Origin: RGIG3178 sp964533965
GTDB taxonomy: Bacteria; Bacillota; Clostridia; Christensenellales; QAND01
NCBI GenBank assembly: GCA_964533965.1
Contig: CAZHNN010000002.1
Span: 1-64,000 of the forward strand
Length of the DNA stretch: 64,000 nucleotides
Direction: 5' to 3'
Shown here: positions 1 through 8,614 of the stretch, in pieces
Layout: each line of letters begins with the position of its first letter
Position numbering within the stretch: position 1 is the stretch's first letter
Position numbers and translations under genes: made by a program
The notes under the pieces: generated by a model
What the model was told of the DNA's origin: nothing
Seen by the model: the letters and a program-made list of their open reading frames with translations, nothing else
Database searches by the model: none

Positions 1-50
1 ACGAAGGGCGATCAGAGTCCCTTGAGATCAAACTCAATATTAGATCAAGG

Positions 51-82
51 TGCACCGCCTGTTGCGATGTGTAGGCGGTGCA
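51..82. repeat. Perfect 10-bp inverted repeat
   Basis: TGCACCGCCT at 51-60 is repeated exactly in inverse at 73-82, with a 12-base loop. No T-run follows on either strand, so it is not a standard intrinsic terminator by itself; it sits 12 bases before one. It may belong to the 3' end of a gene or RNA whose body lies left of the window. Bases 1-50 hold nothing I recognise. Confidence 0.6.
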
Positions 83-94
83 TTCAGCGAATTA

Positions 95-120
95 AAGCGG
101 AAGATACCCTTCCGCTTTTT
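95..120 (+). terminator. Intrinsic terminator
   Basis: AAGCGGAAG (95-103) pairs with CTTCCGCTT (109-117) around a 5-base loop and runs into a T tract. It would end a transcript entering from the left edge, before the arsM-like gene. Confidence 0.7.
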
Positions 121-194
121 GCATACCGTTCATCCCGATTTGTGCGTTTTCACAACAAGAAGACATCCGCCATATCATACTGCAGGTGATATCC

Positions 195-965
195 ATGCAT
201 CAAGATAAAAAGTCGAAGTACCTGCCGTGTGAAGCCAGAGCAGAAATAAAACGCTGCTGTCTGTGTTTGGCAGAGTCCGAAGAGGAAAACGCGCTGCTGC
301 GATTTGGCTATACCGAGGATGAGCTGAAAACCTTGCTTTCAGAACACAACGTGGGGTACGGTTGCGGCAACGGGGCTGCCATCGCCGCGATCAAACCCGG
401 TGAATTCGTGCTGGATTTGGGCAGCGGGGTTGGGTTTGATTGCTTCTTGGCCCGCGGTCAAACGGGCAAAGACGGATATGTGATCGGCGTCGATATGGCA
501 CCCACGATGGTCAGTTTGTCGCGCAGCAATTTGATAAAGAGCGGCTATACAAACGTTGAGTTTCGGTTAGGGGAGATCGAACACCTGCCCGTAGCAGACA
601 ATACCATGGACGTCGTGCTCTCCAACTGCGTTGTGAACCTGAGCTCCGACAAGCAGCAGGTACTACGGGAGGCTTACCGCGTGCTTAAAATCGGGGGGCG
701 CATCAGCCTCTGCGATTTTTTACTCATCGCGCCGCTGCCGCGATGCAAAAGCACGAAATTCAGCAAATATTTTTGCTGCCTGGAAGGCGCCGTGACAGCG
801 GAGCAAATGCACCGTATGCTCCAGAGTGCCGGCTTTATCAGCATAGAAATGCGGCAAACGCAGAGCGATTGCCTCAAACAATGCCTTCCCTGCGAGGATG
901 TGGAAGAATATATCTGCCCATATTGCGTGGAGGCGATTAAGGGCGCATACACAAAAGGCTCCTGA
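195..965 (+). CDS. arsM: Arsenite S-adenosylmethionine methyltransferase-like protein
   Basis: A class I SAM-dependent methyltransferase of 256 residues. The SAM-binding glycine motif (LDLGSGVGFD) lies near residue 75 and the acidic GVDM strand near residue 100. Three cysteine positions typical of ArsM are visible: an N-terminal CCLCLA, NCVVNL in the middle, and CCLEGA in the C-terminal third. ArsM enzymes transfer methyl groups to trivalent arsenic bound by these cysteines, a cytoplasmic detoxification. The start at 195 is chosen because AGGTGAT precedes it; an upstream in-frame GTG at 186 overlaps that site. No arsR or arsenic transporter is nearby, so the substrate is inferred from the cysteines; a related methyltransferase of other specificity is the alternative. 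Confidence 0.75.
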   Translation: MHQDKKSKYLPCEARAEIKRCCLCLAESEEENALLRFGYTEDELKTLLSEHNVGYGCGNGAAIAAIKPGEFVLDLGSGVGFDCFLARGQTGKDGYVIGVDMAPTMVSLSRSNLIKSGYTNVEFRLGEIEHLPVADNTMDVVLSNCVVNLSSDKQQVLREAYRVLKIGGRISLCDFLLIAPLPRCKSTKFSKYFCCLEGAVTAEQMHRMLQSAGFISIEMRQTQSDCLKQCLPCEDVEEYICPYCVEAIKGAYTKGS

Positions 966-980
966 AAGGAGCCCTTTTCT
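957..980. terminator. Bidirectional intrinsic terminator
   Basis: GGCTCC (957-962) and GGAGCC (968-973) form a stem followed by CTTTTCTT. The stop codon of the methyltransferase lies in the loop. The reverse strand also gives a T-rich tail, so it can serve the convergent gene ending at 991. Confidence 0.8.
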
Positions 981-990
981 TATATCTTCA

Positions 991-1506
991 TTAAGCATCC
1001 GCCGCAGCAAATTCGCTCGCGTGGGCACGGATATACGCGGCAACGTTTCGTATGGTATTGGGCATCACGGCTGCAAGGCGGCAGTCGAGTTCCATGCCGC
1101 TTCTGGCGCGCACCTGCGCAAACATCTTCGGATTCCCTTCCGTTTCGCCATTCTGCATGATGTGGATGAACATCTGCTCCAGTTCGAGCAAAAGCGAATA
1201 CAGCGGAAAATCCGAAAAGAACTTCGCGGCTTTCTGCATCTCATTCCAAAATCCGTTCTGCATCAAAAGATACCAAAGGCTTTGATAGAACTCCACAGCG
1301 CCGCTTTTTGTATGCCCTATGAGTATCTGCATCATCGCAAGCGAGCGCATCGGCTTTGACAGCGGCTCGTAGAGTTCGCGCTTAAACGCGACGTTTTTGC
1401 CGCGCATCCTGCTCATCACGGGCCCGATATGCGCCCAAATCAATTCCTCGTCGCCGTACTGCCATTCCTGCCGATCGGTCAAACGCATCCCCTCTTTTGC
1501 ATCCAT
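991..1506 (-). CDS. Hypothetical cytoplasmic protein
   Basis: A 171-residue soluble protein that I do not recognise. It has no signal peptide or membrane segment, is rich in methionine and aromatic residues in its middle part, and looks mostly helical. It lies 16 bases downstream of the sortase B gene on the same strand and is probably cotranscribed with it, ending at a shared bidirectional terminator. The ATG at 1506 is preceded by GGGAAAGA. Function cannot be assigned from sequence. Confidence 0.6.
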   Translation of the reverse strand: MDAKEGMRLTDRQEWQYGDEELIWAHIGPVMSRMRGKNVAFKRELYEPLSKPMRSLAMMQILIGHTKSGAVEFYQSLWYLLMQNGFWNEMQKAAKFFSDFPLYSLLLELEQMFIHIMQNGETEGNPKMFAQVRARSGMELDCRLAAVMPNTIRNVAAYIRAHASEFAAADA

Positions 1507-1522
1507 TGTACCATCTTTCCCT

Positions 1523-2284
1523 TCATCGCATCAGTCTTGCGCGTATCAAAAGCCTGCCGTCTTTGTATTCATAGCTGCAGGTCATAAGCGTGAGAACGAT
1601 ATCGTCCTTTTTCAATTCCACCGGGATTGGATATATGCTCTGCTTCTGGCAATCCAAAATGTACCGGTACCACTCTTCGTCGGAATCAAATTGGGTTTTA
1701 ATGATGGTGTTTCCGGTTTGATCGACGTTGACGATCTGCACGGAAAAGATCTGCCAGCGGTAGCTGCCGTAGAGCGTATCGAAATCGATGACAGGGTTTG
1801 CTTCGCAGAAGCTCTGCTTTTTGAATTTGTCCAAAGAGCCGAACATCGAATTGTTTCGCATGTTGTGCCCATAGACGATCATATGGCGTGACAGGGTTTG
1901 TATATTGCAGCGAAAATCCACAAATATCTCGCCGCTGCCCGATTTTTTGCCGTCTCGGTTGTGGCTGAGGTAATATTCGTCATCCCCGCTCTGGAACACA
2001 TAATATTGCACGCCGGTGTTTTTTATCTGTATGAACCCGGCGGCGTCTTTATATTTCTTGTGGATGGCCTCGTATTTTGCCAGGATGACCGGCTGCTCCT
2101 GCACGGTCGTGATCCTGCTGGCTTGAAGCGCCGAATCATTTACGCCGGCATCTACCCCAAAGTCCTGCCAATGGTAGTCATAAAACAGCAGCAGAGCAAC
2201 GCATGTCACAAAGACGAGTGCGAGCAAAAAACAAAGAACGCATTTCCCTTTGCTGATGGTTCTTGTCCTCCTTTGCATCCCCAT
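1523..2284 (-). CDS. Class B sortase
   Basis: A 253-residue membrane-anchored cysteine transpeptidase. An N-terminal basic stretch and one hydrophobic segment (about residues 14-35) anchor it in the membrane, with the catalytic domain outside. The catalytic histidine is in YGHNM, the nucleophile cysteine in TLMTCSYE near the C-terminus, and the arginine follows in RLLIRARL; this order and spacing fit sortase family B. Sortases link surface proteins to peptidoglycan. No pilin, haem-uptake cluster or protein with a sorting motif is encoded next to it, so its substrates must be elsewhere. The hypothetical gene downstream is likely in the same transcript. Confidence 0.85.
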   Translation of the reverse strand: MGMQRRTRTISKGKCVLCFLLALVFVTCVALLLFYDYHWQDFGVDAGVNDSALQASRITTVQEQPVILAKYEAIHKKYKDAAGFIQIKNTGVQYYVFQSGDDEYYLSHNRDGKKSGSGEIFVDFRCNIQTLSRHMIVYGHNMRNNSMFGSLDKFKKQSFCEANPVIDFDTLYGSYRWQIFSVQIVNVDQTGNTIIKTQFDSDEEWYRYILDCQKQSIYPIPVELKKDDIVLTLMTCSYEYKDGRLLIRARLMR

Positions 2285-2501
2285 GGTTCGTTACAATATA
2301 TCCATCCATGTGTGGTTTTATTCCCTTGGAGCGGTGCAAAGAGGTTGGGCAAATTGGGCTGCGAATGCTCAATGAATCCATAAATTCCGCCAAGATAAGC
2401 TGTGTTGGACAAATAACAAGACAGGTGTGAAAAACTTCGTGATATGCTAAATAGAATGTGCGGTATAATGGATGCAATCATATGGGATGGGAACGAGACA
2501 A

Positions 2502-2969
2502 ATGCAGCTGACAAAAAGGCAATTGCGGAGGCGAGACATCCTCCAGTTCATTCAATTTACGCTCTTTTCCGCATCGGCGGGCATCGTGCAGGCAGGAAGC
2601 TTTACGCTTTTGCGCATATTGACCCCACTGTCCTATTGGCCCAAATATTTGATCGCGCTCGTGCTCTCCGTGGTATACAACTTCACGCTGAACCGCAAGT
2701 TCACGTTCAAATCAGCCAACAATATTCCCAAGGCGATGCTCCAGGTGCTGGGGTACTATGCCGTGTTCACGCCTTTATCCACCTGGTGGGGCGATGCGTT
2801 GACCAAGGCGGGCATATTCGATTACATCGTGCTTGCCGGCACCATGATCATGAATTTTGTTACGGAATTCCTGTTCCAGCGCTTTGTGGTGTTCCGCGAT
2901 TCCATCAACACGAATACGCTCGGCCAGAGGGAAAACGAGCGGTTGATACGCAAGCAGGAAGGTTCCTGA
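2502..2969 (+). CDS. GtrA-family membrane protein
   Basis: A small polytopic protein (155 residues from this start) with about four hydrophobic helices. The NFTLNRKFTF motif after the second helix is the hallmark of the GtrA/DPMS1 family, which assists transfer of lipid-linked sugars in cell-surface polysaccharide assembly. The start is uncertain: ATG codons at 2472, 2482 and 2502 are possible and none has a strong ribosome binding site. TATAAT at 2464-2469 could be a -10 element, which would make 2502 the most natural start. It lies 37 bases before rnz, so they may be cotranscribed. Confidence 0.8.
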   Translation: MQLTKRQLRRRDILQFIQFTLFSASAGIVQAGSFTLLRILTPLSYWPKYLIALVLSVVYNFTLNRKFTFKSANNIPKAMLQVLGYYAVFTPLSTWWGDALTKAGIFDYIVLAGTMIMNFVTEFLFQRFVVFRDSINTNTLGQRENERLIRKQEGS

Positions 2970-3006
2970 TATCCGCTTTTGATACGAGGTCAAACGGAGG
3001 ATTGAG

Positions 3007-3906
3007 ATGGTAGACGTTTGTCTGCCCGGCACGGGCGGGATGATGCCGCTTGCGGACCGTTATCTGAGCTGTTGCCACATCACCGCGCAGGGGCGCACGC
3101 TTCTGATCGACTGCGGTGAAGGCACGCAAATCGCGCTGCAGAAAGCGGGCATTAAATTAAGCAAGCTCGATGCCCTTTTGTTCACACACTTTCACGCCGA
3201 CCATGTCGTAGGGTTGCCCGGGCTTCTGCTGTCGCTTGCGAACAACGCAAAGACCTCGCAGCTTTCGGTGATTGGCCCCAAAGGTCTGTATGCGGTGCTC
3301 TCTGCCCTTCTGATCGTCTGCCCTCCTCTGCCGTTTCAAATCTTCGTATACGAATGGGAGGAAACGGATCAGAACGAATTCGTGCTGGGGGATTTTGCGA
3401 TCACGGCGCACCCGCTATCCCACAGTGCCCCTTGCTTCGGATACCGAGTCGCTTTAAATCGAAAGCCGGTGTTCAACCCGAAGAAGGCGGAGGCGTTGGG
3501 CGTCCCGCTTTCGCTCTACAAAACCCTGCACGCAGGTGAGGCGGTATCCGTCTGTGGGAAGAGCGTAACGCCTGAAATGGTAACGGACGGTGAACGAAAG
3601 CCAATCACCGTCTGTTATATGACGGATACCAGACCCGCGGAGGATCTGGCATCGTTTGCATACGGAGCGGATCTGTTGATTTGCGATGGGATGCACGCGG
3701 AAGATGAGATGAAAGAAAAGGCGCACGAACGGGGCCACATGGTCTTTTCCGACGGCGCGGCATTGGCAAAGCAAGCCAACGCAAAACATCTTTGGCTGAC
3801 GCATTTTAGTCCCGCGCTCAAAAATCCTGGGACATATGATAAACTTGCGCAGGCTGTCTTCCCCGAAACCACGGTGGCGTACGACGGCATACGCATCACG
3901 CTTTAG
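3007..3906 (+). CDS. rnz: Ribonuclease Z / metallo-beta-lactamase fold nuclease
   Basis: A 299-residue metallo-hydrolase of the RNase Z (ElaC) family, which cuts the 3' trailer from tRNA precursors. The N-terminal part has the GTGG loop, and the zinc-binding HFHADH motif is at about residue 61. Further ligands follow in the SHS segment, the MTDTR segment (conserved aspartate) and the LTHFSP histidine near the C-terminus, all in family order. Length is normal for the short form. GGAGG precedes the ATG at suitable distance. It lies between a GtrA gene and an MGMT-like gene, spaced 37 and 11 bases, suggesting one operon. Confidence 0.88.
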   Translation: MVDVCLPGTGGMMPLADRYLSCCHITAQGRTLLIDCGEGTQIALQKAGIKLSKLDALLFTHFHADHVVGLPGLLLSLANNAKTSQLSVIGPKGLYAVLSALLIVCPPLPFQIFVYEWEETDQNEFVLGDFAITAHPLSHSAPCFGYRVALNRKPVFNPKKAEALGVPLSLYKTLHAGEAVSVCGKSVTPEMVTDGERKPITVCYMTDTRPAEDLASFAYGADLLICDGMHAEDEMKEKAHERGHMVFSDGAALAKQANAKHLWLTHFSPALKNPGTYDKLAQAVFPETTVAYDGIRITL

Positions 3907-3917
3907 GAGGAATATTG

Positions 3918-4376
3918 GTGGCTAAAAAGACCTATAACGAAAAGCTCAACGACAGCAAGGAATTCCCGATCATCGAACAGATCGAAGACCCAAGGCTCGT
4001 CGCTCGCTACAAGGGCACGAGGATGCTCATCGCCCCGCCGCTCTTCTACGACGCCGTTATGCGGCGCATCCCTGCGGGGCAGTTGACCACGGCAGAGGCC
4101 ATACGGAATCATCTTGCAAAAGAGAACGGAACGGATTTCACCTGCCCATTGACCGCGGGCATCTTCATCAACATCGCAGCACACGCTTCACAGGAACGGG
4201 AAACGGACAAGACGCCGTATTGGCGCACGCTTTCAAAGGGCGGAACATTGAACGATAGATACCCCGGCGGCATCGATCAACAAAAGATGCTGCTCGAGAT
4301 GGAAGGCCATTTTGTCGTGCGTCGCAGACGGCAATTTGTCGTAAGGGATTACGAACAAAAGCTTTTCAGCCTATAA
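3918..4376 (+). CDS. MGMT-like (alkyltransferase-like) protein
   Basis: A 152-residue soluble protein that resembles clostridial proteins annotated as MGMT family. The recognisable part is the central segment with RRIPAGQLTT and FTCPLTAGIF, which looks like the helix-turn-helix-like DNA-binding half of O6-alkylguanine-DNA alkyltransferases. The canonical PCHR active-site motif is absent, so methyl transfer is doubtful; alkyltransferase-like proteins bind damaged DNA without repairing it, but that role is only inferred here. GTG at 3918 is preferred over TTG at 3915 because AGGAGG ends seven bases upstream of it. Confidence 0.55.
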   Translation: MAKKTYNEKLNDSKEFPIIEQIEDPRLVARYKGTRMLIAPPLFYDAVMRRIPAGQLTTAEAIRNHLAKENGTDFTCPLTAGIFINIAAHASQERETDKTPYWRTLSKGGTLNDRYPGGIDQQKMLLEMEGHFVVRRRRQFVVRDYEQKLFSL

Positions 4377-4421
4377 AGTTACTGACCTCAATTCAGGTTT
4401 GATCCGGAGGAGGCAGAGAAA

Positions 4422-5711
4422 TTGCTGCGGTTCTGGCAAAAATCGGATGCCTTTGTATCCTGGGCGAAGCAGAACGCCGTGCCGCTGTCGCTGGACGAGC
4501 AGAACGGCGCCATGGAAAAACTGTCAGTTCTGGACAACGTGCTGCGGGACAAACGGATCGTATATCTGGGTGAAGAGGACCATTGGGTGCACGAGAAGAC
4601 CGATTACCGTATGCTGATGTTGCGCTACCTTGTCTCCCGCGGATTTCGCACCATCGGCGAGGAGCTCGGGTTATCGGACGGATACCGCATCAACCGCTAT
4701 ATACAAACCGGCGACGAGTCGACGCTTTCAAAAATCGCGACCTACGGCTACGAAGGCGATGTCCGGCAGGATCGTGACAACAGCCCCAAGGGCGTCTTTG
4801 CGGCTCCGGCACACAGGTATCCCGTAGCCGCTTTTTGTTCGGAACAGCTGCGCCTGGCCAGGTTTTTACGTCAAGCAAACGAAGCCCTCGGAGAAAATGA
4901 AAAGCTGTATTATTTTGGCTTCGACATCAATGCCGTGCCCGAGGGCGGCTGCGCAGACGCACAAGAACTTCTGAAGTTGGGTGGGGATTCACCTGTCATT
5001 CTACGGTTATTGGAGGATCTGTCACCCGTTCATGGCGAGAGCATGGACGAGGAAACCGCAAGGCTTTTTCGAGTCCTCGTCGATGCAAAATCAAAGAAGG
5101 AGACGTTGCTGAATCTTTTGGGCGCACAGAGCCTGGACATGGCTGAAAGGAGCATTCAGAACGTTATCGACAGTCTTCGATTCCGCCAGATGACCGACGG
5201 CGCGGCAACTTACGCAGCGACAAACAATGCCATGGCAGATAGGGAAAAAGTCTTGCAACACCAGGTCGAATATGAATTGCACTCTATGAAGCCACAGGAC
5301 AAACTCGTGCTAATGGCGCACAACCGGCATCTGTCCAAGGATTTTGGCGCCATTAATAATCCCGGCGCAGCTCCGCCCGGTGGCAAAAGCAGGCTGTCGA
5401 TCGGCACCTATCTGGCTCATGCGTATCCCAATCATGTCTTCGGCATATGGATGCTGTTTGCCCGCGGACAAAGCTCACAACCATATCCCGATTTGAGCAA
5501 GACGTACGTGCCCTCTCCCAAGAGCCTGAACGCGCTTTTAGAGAAGGTTGGGGATACGTTTCTTCTTCCTTTCCTGCGTATGGATCGAGCAAGCATGCTG
5601 CAAAAAAGCACCCAAATCATGGGACTATACAACATCCCCTTCAAAGCTTCCGTAGCATCGCAGACCGATGCGATATTCTTTACCCGAAACGTATCTGAAC
5701 TTCAGCCGTAG
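4422..5711 (+). CDS. Erythromycin esterase family protein
   Basis: A 429-residue protein of the EreA/EreB-like superfamily. The N-terminal half contains the family signature: LGEEDHWVHE (glutamate and histidine of the metal-independent hydrolase site) followed by the RGFRTIGEEL strand, and a central GFDIN segment. A late AHNRHLSKD histidine motif and LGTYLA-like segment also fit. Some members open macrolide lactone rings, but most housekeeping homologs have unknown substrates, so antibiotic resistance is not implied. TTG at 4422 follows GGAGGAGG. There is no signal peptide. It follows the MGMT-like gene by 45 bases. Confidence 0.75.
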   Translation: MLRFWQKSDAFVSWAKQNAVPLSLDEQNGAMEKLSVLDNVLRDKRIVYLGEEDHWVHEKTDYRMLMLRYLVSRGFRTIGEELGLSDGYRINRYIQTGDESTLSKIATYGYEGDVRQDRDNSPKGVFAAPAHRYPVAAFCSEQLRLARFLRQANEALGENEKLYYFGFDINAVPEGGCADAQELLKLGGDSPVILRLLEDLSPVHGESMDEETARLFRVLVDAKSKKETLLNLLGAQSLDMAERSIQNVIDSLRFRQMTDGAATYAATNNAMADREKVLQHQVEYELHSMKPQDKLVLMAHNRHLSKDFGAINNPGAAPPGGKSRLSIGTYLAHAYPNHVFGIWMLFARGQSSQPYPDLSKTYVPSPKSLNALLEKVGDTFLLPFLRMDRASMLQKSTQIMGLYNIPFKASVASQTDAIFFTRNVSELQP

Positions 5712-5849
5712 CCCATTCAATGTGGCTATATTCATGAACGCCCGCAAAAGAGGTTCCGAACACAGTTGCTTCTATTTCGTCAAGGGTATGATAGGAGAAA
5801 GTCGGGGAATTCTCTGCCTTTTACAATCCATCCACAGGGAGGAATGGCG

Positions 5850-7130
5850 ATGAGGAAAACATGTCTGCTGTTCTCACTGCTTTTGCTGCTGGCCACGTTT
5901 TCGGGCTGCAGCGGGAAAAACCTGCTCGATAAGCCTACGGACAGCCCGTCCACCACCATGAGCCCCACGCCAACCGGCGGCGAGCCTTCCGAATCGTTTG
6001 AAAGCAAACCCTTTGGAAGATACGCCGCTGCACAGGGCGGCATGCTGTACTATGTTTCGGACAACGCCGTCTATTCTTATCAAAACGGCTCTGCCAGGCT
6101 GCTGTGCCAGGTCCTTTCCAACATGGCGCCGGAAGATATCTACAAGCCTTCGGGGGACATTTTGTTTGTGTCCTCACGGCTTCAGCCTCCGGACAAGGAT
6201 GGCAGGGACCACGTCGTGTACCAAGTAAAGCCATCCGAAAACCCCGCTGTACCCGTTGAGGCATTCCGCTCCGATGGGCCTATCATCGGCAAAAACCATA
6301 CATTGTATTATATGAAAGACGGCGTATTGTACGGATTTGACACAAAGGAAGACAAAACGGAGAAGATCGCACAACCGGGGAAAAAGGTGCAGTTGGTCAA
6401 CGGGGGCGCGTCGGCACAAAGCCTATATTACAATGTATATACTCAGCAGAACGCGGGCGGGACGCTCTATGGCCCCAGTAAGCTGTACCGACTTTCACTG
6501 GACAACCAGAAGAGCGTGTTCATCGGCGACATGAACAAACCCCACAGCAATGAATTTTTCACCATCACCGATTCGATGATCTACCAGCGGGAGCTCAGCG
6601 AAGACGGGAAGAGCTATAACCTGCGCATCATTGATTCTCCGACAGGGCCCATGGAACAGATCTTTACCGTTTCCAAACAGATCTTCGATGATCAGTTGGG
6701 TATGGAAACACTCTATACAAGCGGCCGTGACCTATTCATGCTGGCTATGTACCGGGATGGACTACCGGATGATTCTTCCGAATGTTACCTGCACAATTAC
6801 AAACTGTCTTCTCCCTCTCCTGCGGAGCAATGGCGGCAGAAGGTTCCCCGGGCTGTTATGCCATTGCTGTACAGCGATGCGGCAAACCAAATCATCTTGC
6901 TGAGCGAAGGCAATGGGAATGCCAGCTTCCGTGTTACAACGCTCAATCGCAAAACGGGTGAACAGGTGCAATCTTTCACCAACTCTACTGGGGACTCTTT
7001 GAAGAATAAGTTACTGGTGGATGCCGGAGGCGTGGTGCTCGTGTACAAAATTACCGGCGAGGATTATCCTAAAGCAACCCTGTTGTATGGTGCGGATTTA
7101 CGGAATATCACCACCAAGCTGATACCCTGA
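5850..7130 (+). CDS. Exported lipoprotein, beta-propeller-like
   Basis: A 426-residue lipoprotein. The leader (MRKTCLLFSLLLLLATFSGC) has a basic start, a hydrophobic core and a lipobox ending in cysteine 20. A low-complexity linker rich in proline, serine and threonine follows. The rest has repeated segments such as GGMLYYVSDNAVYSY, HTLYYMKDGVLYGF and QSLYYNVY, the rhythm of DUF5050-like beta-propeller proteins that display small strand repeats on the cell surface. Function is unknown. ATG 5850 is chosen over 5844 because AGGGAGGA ends directly at 5843. It is followed by a clear terminator and is likely monocistronic. Confidence 0.7.
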   Translation: MRKTCLLFSLLLLLATFSGCSGKNLLDKPTDSPSTTMSPTPTGGEPSESFESKPFGRYAAAQGGMLYYVSDNAVYSYQNGSARLLCQVLSNMAPEDIYKPSGDILFVSSRLQPPDKDGRDHVVYQVKPSENPAVPVEAFRSDGPIIGKNHTLYYMKDGVLYGFDTKEDKTEKIAQPGKKVQLVNGGASAQSLYYNVYTQQNAGGTLYGPSKLYRLSLDNQKSVFIGDMNKPHSNEFFTITDSMIYQRELSEDGKSYNLRIIDSPTGPMEQIFTVSKQIFDDQLGMETLYTSGRDLFMLAMYRDGLPDDSSECYLHNYKLSSPSPAEQWRQKVPRAVMPLLYSDAANQIILLSEGNGNASFRVTTLNRKTGEQVQSFTNSTGDSLKNKLLVDAGGVVLVYKITGEDYPKATLLYGADLRNITTKLIP

Positions 7131-7150
7131 GCGCTGCTTCCCTATCCTGC

Positions 7151-7186
7151 AAAAACGGTAACGATCTGTTACCGTTTTAAATTTTT
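7151..7186 (+). terminator. Intrinsic terminator
   Basis: AAAACGGTAAC (7152-7162) and GTTACCGTTTT (7168-7178) form an 11-bp perfect stem with a 5-base loop, followed by AAATTTTT. It ends the lipoprotein transcript. Confidence 0.85.
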
Positions 7187-7190
7187 GTCC

Positions 7191-7234
7191 TTGACAGGAA
7201 CCGGTTTTACAATTATATTGAATGTACATTCAAT
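7191..7234 (+). promoter_or_regulatory. Promoter with TetR-type palindromic operator
   Basis: TTGACA (7191-7196) and TATATT (7214-7219) are separated by 17 bases, a near-consensus housekeeping promoter. The 18-base sequence ATTGAATGTACATTCAAT (7217-7234) is a perfect palindrome overlapping the -10 box and the expected transcription start. The TetR gene starts 18 bases downstream, so this is very likely its own repressor site. Confidence 0.85.
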
Positions 7235-7251
7235 CAATATAAGAGGCATCC

Positions 7252-7866
7252 ATGTCACGTAGCAAGGAACAGAACGAAAAAATGCGCGAAGAGCGCAAAG
7301 AACAGATTTGGGCAGAGGCGCTCATGCAGTTCTCCACACAGGGGCTGTTTGCCACGCGCATTTCGGACATTGCAAAAGGCGCAGGCATCGCGCAGGGCCT
7401 TTTATACCACTACTACCAATCAAAAGACGCGATCTATGTAGACCTGATCAACGATGCTTTGGAACGGACCATAGAAGCCGCATTAGAGGTGCGGGACATG
7501 AATGCCACAGCCGGGGAGAAAATTATCCATTCGCTCAAGTATTTGGTTCATACCATCGAAAACAGCGAACGATTTGCACAGACCAGCCGGCTGATCACAG
7601 AGGCTTCCAACTCGACCGCCATCCCGGCGGAAGCACAGGCTCTCTTGCAGCAAAAGAGGGATATCCCCTATAGAATCATGGCGGAGATCATGGAACAAGG
7701 ACAGAAAGAGGGCAGCGTTGTCAACGGCGACGCGATGCAACTGTCCGTGCTGTTCTGGACTTGTATAAACGGCCTTGCTGTCTACCGGGCATCCCGCACA
7801 ACGTGGGAGCCATTGCCGGATTACAGGTTCTACGCCCGCCTGTTTTTAAAGGAAAACGTCGAGTGA
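7252..7866 (+). CDS. TetR/AcrR family transcriptional regulator
   Basis: A 204-residue repressor. The N-terminal domain carries the TetR helix-turn-helix (FATRISDIAKGAGIAQGLLY followed by HYYQSKDAIY, about residues 31-60). The C-terminal ligand and dimer domain is all-helical and does not identify an inducer. A perfect palindrome overlaps its own promoter, indicating autoregulation. A DUF998-like membrane protein and an alpha/beta hydrolase follow on the same strand and are probable targets. The gene starts only 18 bases after the operator, and no strong Shine-Dalgarno is visible apart from AAGAGGC. Confidence 0.9.
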   Translation: MSRSKEQNEKMREERKEQIWAEALMQFSTQGLFATRISDIAKGAGIAQGLLYHYYQSKDAIYVDLINDALERTIEAALEVRDMNATAGEKIIHSLKYLVHTIENSERFAQTSRLITEASNSTAIPAEAQALLQQKRDIPYRIMAEIMEQGQKEGSVVNGDAMQLSVLFWTCINGLAVYRASRTTWEPLPDYRFYARLFLKENVE

Positions 7867-7972
7867 TCTTCTATTCCCGATACCGCAAATACGAAAGACT
7901 CCAAAGCCAGTCGTTCTTCAAAAGTGCATCACTGCGCAAATCTTATGATATCTATTTGTAGGGGGTGGAATT

Positions 7973-8608
7973 ATGGCAAAAAAGTATATGATTTTCAAGT
8001 ATGCCGGGATAGCGAGCATCGCTGCCTACATCGTGTTTACGTTTATTTCTCACCTCTATAACCTTGACATTCAGCCACTTAAAAACTGGCTGAGCGACTA
8101 CGGCAGTCCGATTCTTAACCCGGCAGGCGCCGTCTTCTATGCAATAGGCTGCATATTGGTGGCAATTCTGCTCTTGGTGTTCTATCTCGGCATGCTAGGC
8201 TGGTACAGAGGAGCTGCTGTAAAAAGGAAATTTAAAATAGCATTTGCTATCGCACAAATCAGCGGCTTACTTTCCAGCATTCTGATGATATTGCTGGCTA
8301 TCTTCAACATAGGCACCCATGCACAAGTACACGGAACGCTGAGCAAGTTTAACATGATTTCCATAAATTTCTTTCTCTGCTTCACCGCCACCGGCTTTTT
8401 GATGAACCGTGACATTCCAAAATATATCGGCATCCTCGGGTTTGCCGCCGCGTTTTTTAACATTATTACAACCAACGCGTTTACCAATCTCTATGTGGCG
8501 GAATGGATATACTATCTGTGCTTTATAGCCTACGTCGTGTTTATCACGCTGCAGTACGACAAACTGAGCGGTCTTCCCATCCAAATAGAACCACCGACAA
8601 AGGAATGA
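7973..8608 (+). CDS. DUF998-like polytopic membrane protein
   Basis: A 211-residue integral membrane protein with about six hydrophobic helices. The first loop has LSDYGSPILNPAGAVFY, a pattern seen in DUF998 proteins (the LSxYG...NP segment after helix 1). No enzymatic motif is visible and the family function is not established. AGGGGGTGG precedes the ATG. It is separated by 106 bases from the upstream TetR gene and by six bases from the hydrolase gene, so the two downstream genes form a pair possibly under TetR control. Confidence 0.6.
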   Translation: MAKKYMIFKYAGIASIAAYIVFTFISHLYNLDIQPLKNWLSDYGSPILNPAGAVFYAIGCILVAILLLVFYLGMLGWYRGAAVKRKFKIAFAIAQISGLLSSILMILLAIFNIGTHAQVHGTLSKFNMISINFFLCFTATGFLMNRDIPKYIGILGFAAAFFNIITTNAFTNLYVAEWIYYLCFIAYVVFITLQYDKLSGLPIQIEPPTKE

Positions 8609-8614
8609 TTTTTT

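Noticed and set aside
4422..5711. Macrolide resistance gene
   Set aside because: Family membership in erythromycin esterases does not show macrolide hydrolysis; the context is housekeeping.
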